Of a stretch of 64,000 bases of DNA, positions 10,860-22,735 are shown piece by piece. Position 1 is the stretch's first letter. Each line of letters opens with the position of its first letter. The stretch is taken from positions 2,046,001 through 2,110,000 of the forward strand of contig WJXW01000006.1 of assembly GCA_015832175.1 (NCBI GenBank), read 5' to 3'. The position numbers were made by a program, and so were the translations under genes. The stretch comes from Paraphaeosphaeria minitans (taxonomy: Eukaryota; Ascomycota; Dothideomycetes; Pleosporales; Didymosphaeriaceae). Below the pieces are notes generated by a model. That model saw nothing but the letters and a program-made list of their open reading frames with translations, made no database searches and was not told where the DNA came from.

Positions 10860-12411
10860 CCAACTTTCTGCCAACGTCCTGACCAGCTCGCCCATCTGCC
10901 GGCAAAGTACCTAGCATCCTCACCCCGGGCGTTAGAGTGCGGGATGGAGAGCGCTAGGCTGCCTGGGCTCACGTAGTATGCGAGTAGCTTGCTCTTGTTT
11001 GCGCCTCACGACTCGAATGTCGGAGGCGTAGGCCGGTAGCTGGTACCTACCTACCTAATGGCGTGGATCCCGAATGCATAGCAACAAAAATGCTCCGAGA
11101 CAAGAATTGCGTTCCAGACAGCAGCTTGGCTGGAATACAATTGCTGAACGGCTACAGGTTGTGCTGTTGGTATGCACCAGCGCCTCGCGTACCTAGAATC
11201 TGCTCTCGGCCACACGCACTCCACGTCCCCAGGTCTGCAACGTCAATCTTTCAAGCGGGGAACCTAGCCTCCGATCTTGGCACGCCGGCCCCCGCCCCAA
11301 CACCTACGGTACCTACAGACCCACGGTCGGCAAATGTTCGGTACATCGTGACGAGGCGCTCAGGCTTTGAAATGCGACCCCACCGCTCTCGTGGTGGTGA
11401 GAATTTTCTTAGGCTGGCCTTTGGCGTCTCCATCTTCGCGGGGATGTCCCGTTGCAGGCAAGCTCGGCCCGGATTCAGAGATGCCACCGATGCGCTACCT
11501 ACCCCAGTGTCGTCATGAAAACCACCCGTGTGGAGAAGACCTCGCGATATTTACACCGAGGCACCTGTTATTCGCACGACTGGGTGCCCAGAAGCACGGA
11601 GGCTAGGCCATTGAGAGCGTGAAGACAGGTACCACCGCTGGGAGCACTCGGCACGTGCAAAGGCAGGACGGGTAGGTAGGTACCTAGGACTGGCGATCTG
11701 CTGGTCGGAGACGAGAGCAGCCGGGTGCCAGACGAAAACAAAATGAGCTGACCATTACGAAGCCGAACTCGCTCGTGGACATGAACAGCGGCAATTTCAG
11801 TGTCAGGACCACTCTTGCAAGTGGCACAAAGTCCCCTTGAATTGCCTGTGAGAATCCGACACTATAGTACGGTTCCTACCTATGCAAGCTCTTTCAAATG
11901 GCACAAAGTCCCCTTGGATTGCTTGCGAGAATCTGACACTATCTTACACAAGCTCAATGCAGTGTCAGGACCACACTTGCAAGTGGCACAAAACCCCCTT
12001 GAATCACTTGCGAGAATCCGACACTATCTTATAGATACCGTACAAGCTGCTGGGGGTGGCTAGCCGCAGACAAAACTTGGGTGCTCGCGCAACTTGTGCT
12101 GCATCAATCCGGTTAGACCCTGGCTGTGTGATCCACCATAGGAGAGCTGACACTGACAGACATGTCTCCATCGACATGAGCCAAATTCTTGCTCTCGTCG
12201 AGCGATGCATATAATTATTACATTTGCCGATGACATGTGCATGTCAGTGTATCGATCGATACCTAAAAGAACCGTTGCCATTTCCCTGGCGACGGTTTGC
12301 GCCCTTGTCCTTTACCTACCCACCTCGTTTCCTGGTCTTGGGATCCACTTCTATACCTAGCCTTGTGCGCCGTGTATCGACAAAAAGAAAAGGCTTCAGA
12401 ACAACAGCATC
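10860..12411. other. Intergenic region with three short inverted-end repeats
   Basis: 1.5 kb between the GH3 5' end and the 3' end of the TmpA-like gene. It includes the GH3 upstream region, scattered GGTA/TACC runs, and the repeat cluster at 11799-12025. ORFs such as 11063-11518 show no family resemblance or coding character. Confidence 0.5.
11799..12025. repeat. Three ~65-bp direct repeats with inverted termini
   Basis: Copies at 11799-11863, ~11885-11940 (left end missing) and 11961-12025. Copies 1 and 3 are exactly 65 bp, begin AGTGTCAGG and end CCGACACT, so the ends form an inverted repeat (AGTGTC/GACACT). The core ATGGCACAAAGTCCCCTTG-like block and GAGAATCYGACACTAT are shared by all. 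An internal CACTTGCAAGTG in copy 3 is a perfect palindrome. They could be MITE-like relics, a tandemly amplified binding site or a hairpin-forming element. Confidence 0.75.
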
Positions 12412-14002
12412 CTAGGAGTCAAATATCGCACCATACGCCGGAACGCCGCGACTCTGCAGACCGAATACGACCAAGTCGGTTACTTTGGGATTGCTGATAA
12501 TGAAAACAGCTTCGGCGTCGCTCTCTTTCGCCAACTCGTACACGCGTTGTACTATCGTACCTCGGCCCTGGGTACTCGTGTTCCATATCACAGCTCGTGG
12601 GTCGGCCTTCCTCACAGCATTGACGACAGCGTCACCGTAGTTCTTCTGGGGATCGCGAGTACTCCAGTATACTCTGGTCGGTGTGCTATTGGCGTGCATA
12701 AGACTCAGACAAGGGCCGATGCCGGAGCCTGTCGCGACCAGGACGATTCTCTTGAAGAGGTGAGATGTGTAGAGCAATCCGTGCAGAGGGCTCCCACGGA
12801 TCCAGAGTTTGCGCTCGCCGGAAGCCATGATGTGCTTGTTCGTCCAGTCGCCGGCATTGCTGACGACGACGCTGAAACCAGTCGGTTTGCCTGTATCCTC
12901 GTCGATGTCGGGAATGGTTGCGAATGCGTGCCATTCAAGGAGTGGGCGGTCAGAGAGCTTAACGCCATAGAAAGAAGGCATACCAGCGTAGCGGAAATGT
13001 AGCCGCGTGGCATGGTTAGAGAGCTTCTCCGGATAAACCTTACGGAGCCGCAATCGCGACCAGGAGAGAAGCGTGCAAGCTGTCGAGATCAGGATGGCCC
13101 AGAACGAGGGTGCCTTGAGCAACGCCATGCCGGCAGTATCGCCCGTCTCGCGCCCGGTGATGGCAGCCGAGAAAACATTGTGGATCCAGAAGTTTACCAG
13201 CGCTGTCCACCCGGCAAAGCGATGAAATGCCTCGAAGTAGTCATGGTATCTTTTCCTGAAAGACGGATGCGCGCCTGCGAGAATCACAAGAAACATGGTA
13301 ACTAGAACCCAGGAGGTAACCATGTTGGCCAGGATGTCGCCATGCGTGTTCTTGTCCTCGATCACAAGGAGCGTGGCTTCAACAGTGTACAGGATATACC
13401 ATACGACAGCAGCAACGCCGCAGCCAGAGTGCACGCCGCCATAGTGGAATACCTTCGCCAGCCGCTTCCGGATGCCCAGCGGCCAAGAGTGAGGCGCCCG
13501 TGCAAATACCTCATACAATATGTTGAGAAAGTTTTCCTGGCGGAACAGGATCGCTGCCATGAGGTTCGCTGATGCGGCAGTCCCGATGTCGCGATGTTTG
13601 GGCCGGCCATTTGATGCGGTCGCGACGAGTGCAACGAAAACGGAGAGGTTGACGGTGAAGATGATGGCGAACGTCTTTCGGTAAGAGCTCGCCCAGGCGT
13701 CTTGGAGTTGTCAGCTACCAGCCTTGCCAATACGGAAGCAGCGACTCACATCGTAGTTTGCGGAGAAAGCGGTTGCCCCATGGCTTCGGCAACTCCAACG
13801 CTTCTCTGACCTGACCAGCCTGACCAGCCTCAACCTCCCCGATGACGAATCCGATCTTGTTCTTCTCTATTGACGTAGAACTGCTGGAAGCTAGAGTACT
13901 TGACGAAGGTTGGTAGAGAAGTTCATGTAGCTGTATACGCGTCGCGCTTTCCGGATCGGGGGGAGGGCCAGCTACGGTTTTTCGAACAACGTTCGCTTCC
14001 AT
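12412..14002 (-). CDS. TmpA-like membrane flavo-oxidoreductase
   Basis: Resembles the TmpA type of fungal integral membrane proteins, in which a ferric-reductase-like membrane part is joined to a cytosolic NAD(P)-binding half; TmpA of Aspergillus affects conidiation signalling. Exons 14002..13750 and 13700..12412 (1542 nt, 513 residues); 49-bp intron with GTGAGT donor; phase agrees. The first ~80 residues are cytosolic and Ser-rich. Hydrophobic helices follow: TFAIIFTVNLSVFVALVATA, a helix around VAAVVWYILYTVEATLLVIE, then TSWVLVTMFLVILAG and SFWAILISTACTLLSW. The soluble half carries IVLVATGSGIGPCLSLM (nucleotide-binding GxGxxP) and ends VFGLQSRGVPAYGAIFDS. His residues (HRFAGW, WIHNVF) could ligate haem but are not proven. 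An ATG in frame at ~14080 cannot be excluded; 14002 has the better leader. Confidence 0.65.
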
Positions 14003-15245
14003 GGTAGCTTCTGTAAACACGATGGCTTTTGCGAAGTATTGCAGACAGATTGAGGTAAACTTAAGAGTGCGCGAGTTCACATTGGTTTTCAGTGTCGGAG
14101 CCTCAGGCGACCTGGGGGCCGCTTAGCCTCGGGCTGGAATAGGTGAGTTAAACGCTGCGGTCAGGCTGCCTCGCGCCATGCACATCCGACGTTTTCTAGT
14201 CCCGAAATAGTTTCCCCCATTGGCCCAGATTTCGTGGGGTCCTTTGTCAGGGCAACGGGTTTTGTGCTACCACACAGGTTGAGGCTGTGGTTACGACTCG
14301 GCTTCACCGAACGGGGCTATCTGGCTGGGTTCTTGGGTCCTGAGACCTGATACCTGAGACCTGCGCCGCAGCCGCAAGTCGACTTATGATGAGAAGCTGG
14401 CCGCTGTTTCGGCGCGATGAGAACCCGTGCGCTCCGATATGCCTTTCTGTGGGCGTCTGACAATACTACAGTGACATCTCACCTGAGACATGTTTGATCG
14501 TCTTCCGTCGCTACAAAACAGCGTCAAACCTCAGCTGTCCATCACGTAGGCCTGGAAAGCTTGGCCCTAATGCCGATGCTGGCGAATTTTCTGAGATCAA
14601 TGGAGACTAGTCCGAGGGGAGGTTGCTGCGAAGCGTGTTCGGAAGACTGTTTGCTACACCAGGGTCGCCTCTCAGTATGTTTGAACGATCCGTGGACTCT
14701 TACAGGCAGCTGAAGGAATACTAACATTTATGGAGTCCATCATGCATGATTCACAGCCTCAGACTGAAAACAAACGAGGACTGGTTGCGCAACTAGAATA
14801 CTTACGCATGGCGCAGTAGACCATTGCAAACCAGTGGTCTGTGATAATACAGTCTGCTGCATGGCACAATCAAGTCGCTCTATGCTGACTGAGACAGAGC
14901 TGTTTGTAGCACCGTAACGGGGCTGGTCACGTGAGAGCGCGTATTTGCAGTTTCTCCTACTCGTCAGCACTGGACCTGCGCCAATAGATACTGGACTTGG
15001 GCAGCTACAGCGCGCGCTTTCGAATCCTCGCCCTGCCGTCATTCATCTTCACTTTCATCAGGAACCTTCGTTGAGGCCGCGTCGACTTTCACGCCAAGCG
15101 CGCTGCGTGCCTTCCCGCAGCGATAGGTACCAACCTACCTACCTACCTACCTACCTACCCTCTGCTAAATTTACGGAACTGCATGCACTCGTAGGTTTGC
15201 ACAACACCAAACGCGCAGTCTTATTATCGTTCTTTCCCGCCCCCC
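14003..15245. other. Divergent intergenic region, TmpA-like / DUF7730 gene
   Basis: 1.24 kb holding both 5' regions. A (CTAC)n tract lies at 15132-15160, about 90 bp before the DUF7730 start. Repeated AGACCTGA/TACCTGAGACCTG words occur near 14340-14360. No gene or tRNA recognised. Confidence 0.5.
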
Positions 15246-16835
15246 ATGGCGCCCAAGCGCACTTACAACCGACACAATATGTCAATCGCAAAACCCGACA
15301 CCAACGCACTTGATCCCTCCGATCCTGACAACATCGGTCACGAGACCAATAAGCGCCGAAAGCCCACACCGCCCTCACCAGTCAACACCATGTAAGCACA
15401 TACACGCGTGGTATACCGTACCGCAGCCTGACTGCATTCACGCTGACTTTGTAGGCATCACTCGTATGTGATCAATGGCGGCGACCGCTCGAAGAGCATC
15501 AACCGGAAGAATAGCAAGTCGTTCACAAGCAACAGCAGGACCTTTAGCGGCCCGACCAGCTTGCCGAGCGACAGTGTTGATCGATTCGACTCCGTCCGCA
15601 AGCCGGCCCAGAAGAAGAAGGTAATGCAGGTGCCACAGGGCATGTCTCTATATGGAGGCGGGCGCAAATCAATGAACTCTATCTCTGCACAACTGAAGAG
15701 CAGGAGGCGCGAACAAAAAAAGATGGCAGTAGCTCCTATCCTAATCAGCGACGATTCGTCCTGCGATGGTGGCACCCAGCTTTCAGAGGGCGTTGAGCTG
15801 AAACCGGATGACGCCGACACCACTATGGTCAATAGCTCAAGAGCCGTGCAAGGTACGATGCGCGGGGGCAGCGAGTCGGCAGCTGACGCTTCTGCTCGTA
15901 TCTTTGAAGGACGCGAGTACATGGCGCCCCTAAGTGCTGCACCGCAGCGAACATTCTGCGGTGCAACAATTCGTGCAGTCTCAGTGCAGGCCCAAGCGTA
16001 AGTATTACCCACAGTCCAACCTGCCCTCAATTCATTTTCGGTCTTTGGGCTTGCATATATACAGAGAACTAACAACTTCTCTAGATGGTCGGCAAACCAG
16101 GACGGCTCGCCGCTCCTGTGTCTACCAGCAAGCGTCCGTCGCAGCATCTTCGAGTACGCGCTCGGTGGCAACTCAATCGAGTTCGGTTTTTTGACCTACC
16201 TCGTCAATAAGACGAACGATGGCGCAAAAGAATACACTCCCTACTTCCAATACACCAGCAACGTCTACCCTGTCCACCCCTTCGAAGTTCCACGCAATCC
16301 CCTCGAAGGGACCCCTATCCAACTTCACAGCGACCCCAACACTACGGGCATGACGCTGCTGAGCGGTGTCTGTCGACAGCTCTACCTCGAGACATATACG
16401 CTCCCATACGCCCTCAACGACTTCTACTTCAACTCTGGCAATGTACTGTTCAACTTCATGGTGAAAGACAACCGTCTTCGGCCCCAGCAGCTCAAGGCCA
16501 TCAAATCGATCACGGTCTTGCATAAGCTACCGGTGCGATCGGTGTTCGACAAGCTGACCAATCTTCAGCAGGTCTGCTTGGTGGCTCCCAGTATGAAGAT
16601 AGACGCCGGCTTCTACAAGGTCGTGCGGGATGACAAAGGGGTCCAGTTGGTCAAATTTGTCCCGGCGTCTGAGAACGCGACGGGCAAATTGAACAAACCC
16701 AGACTACGAGGCGGCGGCGGATGCGACAACAAATTCGCCCCGAAGAAGGCATATGGTGATGCATGTAGTGGATCTCGGTCTGAACGTGGATACGACGGTG
16801 GCAAAGGCAAGCAGAAGTGGAGCTGGTGGAAATAG
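15246..16835 (+). CDS. DUF7730-domain protein
   Basis: Fungal protein of unknown function. Exons 15246-15391, 15455-15997, 16085-16835; 1440 nt, 479 residues; introns of 63 and 87 bp with GTAAGC/GTAAGT donors; phases agree. The first ~230 residues are basic, Ser-rich and disordered (KRRKPTPPSPV, SLYGGGRKSMNS). The third exon opens with the F-box-like LLCLPASVRRSIFEYALGG, then VCRQLYLETYTLPYALNDF and LKAIKSITVLHKLP. That order (LP-x-VR-x-I-x-EY-x-LGG, CRQ-Y-E-LP-N-F, I-SI) is the layout of DUF7730 proteins. The last 60 residues are Gly/Lys-rich. No partner or pathway is suggested by the neighbours. It converges on the threonine deaminase gene. Confidence 0.75.
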
Positions 16836-18104
16836 TGAGTCGCTGTGAGAAGTGGCATGGCACGAGGTACGGGGAGTTAAGCAAAGGAAACTTCGGATCA
16901 TGAACGGAAACGAGAGCTAGATTTGCCATTGACGCACATGGTAGCTCGGGGCGTTGAGACTACTATAAACCACGGTAGCAGTCTCAGAGTCCTACTCTTC
17001 TTCGTCTCCAAAATTCCGTCATCAGGTTCTCCTTCCAACCTTGCATGCAGTGCCCCATCCCCGTCAATGGCAGATCTTCTCCTCAAGCTTACAGCAGGTC
17101 CAATCTTGCGCATACTCTCTGCCTAGCATCCCTCCTTCCTTCTTCTAAAACGAACTCGTTTACTTACATGCCCCACGATGACTCTATATACGCACTAAAC
17201 ACCCTTACTACACCGTTTCCTATCCGTCCATCTTCTCCCAGAGCCCCATCCCAAAACCCCAATCCCAGTTTCCCGAGCGGTTCATCCGTAACGCAGCACC
17301 TCCACCCCATGCTAACCCAACATCTCTCCGCCACCCAAACACGTCATCCCACCACATCGCAGAGCACTCTCCAGCCCTGACGTACGGTCCTCCTCGTTTC
17401 GTTCTCCCCACGCCTGACAATCCAAAACGCAAATCGATCCAGCACTTTGCAGACCCACCAGATCGGCCCGCTGAGGCTAGAACCATTGCTGCCACCACCT
17501 CGCTTCTGGCGGCCTTTTCCCATGGGCGCGTCGGGTAGGCTTCGCCGTCTGCCCGTACACGGTGCCTAGGTACGTACGCTATCTGGGTACGTGGAGCGTG
17601 CGCGCGCTCGTCTGCCTCGGATGCACAGCATGCACGGGGTGGAGCCGTGTTGAGCGGTTTCCGGCAGATATATATGTACTGACGCGAGCCTGCGCGTTCG
17701 CGCTGTTTTTATTGCATGTGTATTTGATCCTGGGCAGACTTGTCGGCTGGCTTACCGTTGTTTGCATCCTCGTGGGGAGAAAGAAAAAGACGCACGCGGA
17801 ACGTCGGCACCTTGAAGGAAAGGAGGTCCGAGGAGGGAGTGGAGCGTGCGAACCAGCAGAGTCAAACAAAGAGGTGGAAGGAGAAGCACCATGGAAAGAC
17901 GCGGCAGGGTATTTGAAGAAGAAGAAAAAAGGTTCAGAACCTATCACGGTCTCGGAATATATGCACGAAAACGCTCCCACAAGCGACAGACGCACCAGCC
18001 CAGGACATGTCCCTAAGATGCTGACATGACGGAACGCCACAAACGCCTCCAACGCTGCAAAACATGTCCATCCCAACCTCCGCCCGATTTCCTCCTTAAC
18101 GGCA
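16836..18104. other. Convergent intergenic region
   Basis: 1.27 kb between the 3' ends of the DUF7730 and ILV1 genes. Pyrimidine-rich around 17140-17400. ORFs at 17045-17380 and 17562-18029 are low-complexity or begin at non-ATG codons and were not accepted. Confidence 0.5.
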
Positions 18105-19915
18105 TCACGTCCTCAGGAATTGCGTGTAGCTCTCGCTCTGCGTAACATCCTTGTACGGATACCCGATGTTCCTCAAGAACTTCTCCAGCTCGGCATAATC
18201 CTCCTTCTTGCACTGTATCCCCGCGAGTATCCTCGCGACGTCGCCGCCGTAGTTGCGGTAGTGGAAAAGGCTAATGTTCATGCCAGGCTGCATGGTGTTC
18301 AGGAACTTGTACAGCGCGCCACCGCGCTCGGGGAACTCGAACATGAACATGTGCTCGTCGGCGGCGTCGCTGCGGCCGCCGACAAGGTAGCGGATGTGGC
18401 TCTTTGCAAGCTCGTCCTGCGAGAGATCGGTGGCGGTCATGCCTTCTGCGGCGAGGCGGGCGAGCAGATCGGGCAGGTCGGTGGAGCGGGTGTGGGCCTT
18501 CATTTCGACGCCGATGAGGATGTTTGCGGCCTGGGCGGAGGAGTAGCGGTAGTTGAAGGCGGTGACGCCTAGAGGATGGACTACAGAGACGAGCTTGGCG
18601 AAGGCGCCGGGTTGCTCGGGAATGGTGACGGAGATGAGGGCTTCCTTGTTTTCGCCGAGGGCGGCGCGCTCGGCAACGAAGCGGAGGCGGTCGAAGTTCA
18701 TGTTTGCACCCGACGCGATGGCAATAAGGCCGCGGTTGGCGTTGGGGCTCGGGTTGCGCTTGACCCATTTCTTGAGGCCGGCGAGGGCCAGCGCGCCCGC
18801 GGGTTCGACGATCGAACGAGTGTCTTCGAACATGTCTTTGATGGCCGCGCATGTCTCGTCGGTGGTGACCTGGACGACCTCGTCGACGACTTCCTGGCAG
18901 ATGCGGAAGGTTTCCTCCCCGACGGTCTTGACGGCAGCGCCGTCGGCGAAGAGGCCGACTTCATTGAGGACTACGCGCGAGCCTTTGCGCAGCGACTCCA
19001 CCATGGCGTTTGCGTCATAGGCTTCGACGCCGATGATCTTGACGTGAGGCGCTATTCGCTTGATGTAGATGCCAATGCCGGCAATGAGCCCGCCGCCGCC
19101 CACGCAGCAGAAGACGGCTTCCAGGTCCTGCAGGTTCGTCTGGCGCAAGAGCTCCATGCCAATCGTGCCCTGCCCCGCGATGACATACGGATCGTCAAAC
19201 GGCGGAATGCTGATCAGGCCATGCAGCTTCTCCAGCCGCGCCGACTCGGCCTTGGCAGCGTCAAAGTCGGCGCCGTGCAGAATCACGCTCCCACCTAGCC
19301 TGCTCACGTTCTTGTGCTTGATGTCCGGGGTGCCAGACGGCATGACGATGGTCGCGGGGATGCGTAGGTGCCGCGCCGAGTACGCAACGCCCTGGGCGTG
19401 GTTCCCCGCGCTGCAGGCGACGACGCCCTTCCAGCGAGCGTTGGGGTCAAGGTGTGCCATCTTGTTGTATGCGCCGCGCAGCTTGAAGCTGAAGACGGGC
19501 TGCAGGTCTTCGCGCTTGAGGAAGACGTTGCATTCTAGCCGGTTGCTGAGGTTGGTCGCGTGTGTGAGGGGCGTCTCGGTGACGACTTCGTAGACGCGGG
19601 ACGTCAGGATCAAGCGCAGGTACTGCCAACGAGTCAGAATGGTCGCCCAGCCTATTTTTCCTCTCCAATTGCTCCTTCTTCCTGGGCAGGGAGAAAGCAT
19701 ACGTCTGGATACCCGTTTGGCAGCAGAAACGCCTCAGGAATTGCACTTTGGGCCTTGCTCTTCTGATCCTCAGACGGCGGACTAGGGTTCACCGTGTACT
19801 CGGTCAAGCTCAGGCCCATTCCCTTTGGCGTTCTCGGCGTGGCGGCCCCATTGACTCCGGTGGTGTTGTCGGGCGTGACGGGCCGGGAGTAGTCGTCTAT
19901 CTTAGCGGGCGGCAT
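18105..19915 (-). CDS. ILV1: Threonine deaminase (biosynthetic, L-threonine ammonia-lyase)
   Basis: PLP enzyme turning threonine into 2-oxobutanoate, the committed step of isoleucine synthesis in mitochondria; feedback-inhibited by isoleucine through C-terminal regulatory domains. Exons 19915..19703 and 19622..18105 (1731 nt, 576 residues); 80-bp intron, donor GTATGC, acceptor GGCAG, phase 0. PLP-lysine motif [12 protein letters not shown] (Lys118), Gly-loop [11 protein letters not shown] (~243-252), [13 protein letters not shown]. Two ACT-like regulatory repeats follow: [19 protein letters not shown] and [19 protein letters not shown]. The start at 19915 ([10 protein letters not shown]) has A at -3; an in-frame ATG at 19996 would add 27 residues (MCTDIIAQNFELPVQ) that could help mitochondrial import. 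Length and order match fungal enzymes. Confidence 0.93.
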
Positions 19916-20393
19916 CGTGGAGGACTGTTGTGTGGAGAGCTGTCGCTGTGACTGAACGGGGAGCTCGAAATTTTGGGCAATGATGTCGGTGCACATCCGG
20001 CGTCGCACAGACCCACATTTGATATCGATAAGCGTGGGGTAGCTCGCTTCGGTCCGAAGTCGGAAACGCACGTCGGTCCGCTTGGACTGGTAGATACCTA
20101 GACTATGATTCGCATTGCGGACGAGAGCAGTGCAGTACGACGATGCTGCTCCAAGTCTATCTGGTGAGACCACTAGAAGTAGTTTCCAAGGCTGTGTCTG
20201 ACCTGACTTTTACTACCGGTAGGCAACTGCAATCTAGACATTGGCGGCCTTTTCGGGGGTGCATTCTATCAACTACAACGATGTACTATTGAACTGTATC
20301 CTGGAAACTCAGTGGCAAAGACATTCGAAAACCTTCCCAACGAACCAAAGCTCAGTCTCCGAGAGAGTACACTCGGACGCAGCCCCCACCACC
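19916..20393. promoter_or_regulatory. Divergent promoter region ILV1 / GNAT-like gene
   Basis: 478 bp between the two chosen start codons, carrying both 5' leaders. The in-frame open stretch upstream of ILV1 (to 20173) makes the exact ILV1 start uncertain. Confidence 0.4.
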
Positions 20394-21350
20394 ATGTCCG
20401 ACGAGCTCTTCGAACTACTCGCCCCTCTCCTCGCCCCCACCCTTCAGCATCTCCTTGCTCCCATCAATCTCTCGCCCCTTTCCCGTCTTCCTCCCTCCCG
20501 TCTCCTGGCCACAGCCCGCCCACATATCCACACCATCGAACTCGTCTCACCCTCCGCCTTTGCAACCGATTATGCACCCCTCTATACATCCCTTTTCCAC
20601 GGCGGCGAGCGTGAACGCCCGGACCTCATCGTCGAGCGCCTTCAGCAAGATGCCGAAGAGAAGAGAACAGCACTTTCACCGTATCGAGTGGTCGGACTGA
20701 GGGGAGAGCGAGGAAAGGTGCTAGGCGCGGCGCAATTTTCCGTGCTCCTACTCGACCTGGCCCACGACGCGGAAGAAGTGCGAGCGGTCCCGTATCTCCA
20801 GTACATCTACATTCACCCCTCACACCGCCGCCAGGATCTTTCTGAGCTCCTCCACACGCTCGTCCTTGCCGTCTCGATGGCTTCCTCTCCCAACCCATCC
20901 AAAGCGAAGGTCCCATTCACCCTCTTCGAAACCGAGCCCCCGACCCATGGCGACGACGCCGCCGCTCGCAAAACAGCACTGGAACGAACTTCGATCCATA
21001 CGCGGAGCGGCAGCATGGCGCTCATGCTCTGCAAACCTCCCATCTTGCCAGACGGTCCGCCCGTGTACATCAGCGCACATGTCCAGCCCGGCTTGGAGCC
21101 CGAAGACCCACCTCTCACTTTAATCTGGGTGATCCGGCCAAACCCTGCTCACCATGGGGAAACGATAGACTTCAATAAGCTAGGACCCCTGGTGCTTGCC
21201 GCGGTATACCGTAGCTTCCGTGACGAGGCGTTCCCGGAGGCGAACATCGCGCTTGCAGAAGAGATAACAGGGAAGAGGAGGGCTGGGGCGGATTTTTGCT
21301 TGATGGAGTTGGCTGAGGTGAGGAGGGGGATGTACGTTGGGATAGACTGA
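20394..21350 (+). CDS. GNAT-fold-like protein of unknown function
   Basis: Single exon, 318 residues. The start ACCATGTCCGACG has a good context; the upstream in-frame extension lacks coding character. N terminus MSDELFELLAPLLAPTL, then helical Leu/Pro-rich segments. The central block VVGLRGERGKVLGAAQFSVLL followed by VPYLQYIYIHPSHRRQDLSE resembles the beta4-alpha3 region of GCN5-type acetyltransferases: a strand, then a basic turn before a helix. However, the acetyl-CoA loop (Q/RxxGxG/A) reads HRRQDLSEL and is not canonical. C-terminal part: TLIWVIRPNPAHHGETI and a basic end RRGMYVGID. No substrate can be inferred. It could be an orphan fungal protein that only looks GNAT-like. Confidence 0.7.
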   Translation: MSDELFELLAPLLAPTLQHLLAPINLSPLSRLPPSRLLATARPHIHTIELVSPSAFATDYAPLYTSLFHGGERERPDLIVERLQQDAEEKRTALSPYRVVGLRGERGKVLGAAQFSVLLLDLAHDAEEVRAVPYLQYIYIHPSHRRQDLSELLHTLVLAVSMASSPNPSKAKVPFTLFETEPPTHGDDAAARKTALERTSIHTRSGSMALMLCKPPILPDGPPVYISAHVQPGLEPEDPPLTLIWVIRPNPAHHGETIDFNKLGPLVLAAVYRSFRDEAFPEANIALAEEITGKRRAGADFCLMELAEVRRGMYVGID

Positions 21351-22735
21351 TGTGGTGGGAGAGGATGAGGATTTAGTATCTGTGGTCGATGTTCCGAGTA
21401 GCGAACGGCGGTCCGAACTCCACACGACTATATCAAAAATTAGGAACTTGTAAATAGTTGGCAGTAACGTAGTCAATGGATGTGAAGTTAATGGCGGGCA
21501 CCATGGATACACGTTCAGCAGCCCATGCTGCTCTCCGTCGATAGGTGGGCCACTTTCAATGTTGTGGCAGCGCCGGATTCGTGTGGCGGAGTACAGTATT
21601 GCGGTTGTGGGGAACTGTGGTCGGCATTGTCTTGTCATTTCGAAACGGTCGGACTTCAAGCTTACTTACAGCCAATACATTGATTCCATGTGACGAGTAA
21701 CAGTTAGAGTGTTTAAACAAATTTAGAGCTTGCTTCCACACGTCATCTATTCTGCACACTGCAAGGTCATCCCGTCAAAGAGTACTTTAACAAAAGTCGG
21801 GTCGTTGAGGGGATGCGGCGGGATTCTGTCACTCGCCTTGTGCTCATTGGTCTTCCTTTTCGAGCCCGCGACGCGTCTTCTTGCGGCGGCGCAAGAACCG
21901 AGTATACATCATTGTAGTACGGAGGCACGGTGATATGTTTGAGGTGCAGCTGTTATACGACAATCTATATATACGTCGAGGGCTTGCGGTTCTGACAGAC
22001 AGCCACTAGGCCGCAGCCACGCGATGCTGATTGGCCCCCTTTCCTTGCCGGAGATCTCAACGGCAGATGATCCGACCGGGACTTGTGTTGGCCCTGCGTT
22101 TGCGCAACGACACAATATTGACTGCGGCATCCCGTTGAAAGCGTTATGGCTAAGCTCTTGATACGCCCTTTCTATGAATACATGTCTTGTCGCATGAACG
22201 AAACCATGCGGTCGAAGTCCGGTGTTTGTTTCTCTCTGTTCCCCATCGCCCGTCTCCCAGTGTCTTGACATGCTGCAGAAGGCATCGAGAACGCAACGCC
22301 AACGGAGATCGCACTTTGCTCACGACCAGCATGCGACTGTTTGAAAAGTCCGGCTCAGTAAGGGTCATTTACCGCGTGGACTATGCAGCGAATGAGGGCG
22401 GACCCGGATTTCCCACTCAGTCGCGGGATTATGCTCAGCCTCCCTTGGGCAAACCACCATCTGATCTGAGCGGATGACTGCAACAAGAGGGGCCGCATTT
22501 AGAGTAGGACACCGCGACCCCAGGATTACCACGCAAACGGAGTCTTGTGCATTGCCCGTTCTATTATAGTAGACGCTTGCCCCGCTAGGGGTTTGTCGCT
22601 CATTTCTGGACTTGGACCACTCGTTCGTTAGGTATCTAGCCTTTCAAGTTTCTTCTATCGGTACGATATCGTACTTGATAAAATATCTACGATACCTAAT
22701 TGTATCTCTACGATACCTAATAACCTCTCTACGAA
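21351..22735. other. Intergenic, no gene seen
   Basis: 1.38 kb upstream of the GPI-anchored protein gene. Short ORFs only. The last 120 bp is AT-rich and carries a duplicated 15-mer (see separate entry). Confidence 0.5.
22686..22721 (+). repeat. Direct repeat TCTACGATACCTAAT just before a start codon
   Basis: Two exact copies at 22686-22700 and 22707-22721, 15-50 bp before the ATG at 22736, with a partial third (TCTACGA) touching the ATG. Position suggests the 5' leader or core promoter; function unknown. Confidence 0.6.

Noticed and set aside
15000..15040. TTCGAATCC word suggesting a tRNA T-loop
   Set aside because: The required acceptor, D and anticodon stems do not form around it.
17045..18076. 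ORFs between the DUF7730 and ILV1 genes
   Set aside because: Pyrimidine-rich, non-ATG starts or overlapping opposite-strand ORFs, and no motif.
18271..18852. 193-codon ORF antisense-frame inside ILV1
   Set aside because: Same strand, other frame of threonine deaminase; Arg/His-rich shadow.
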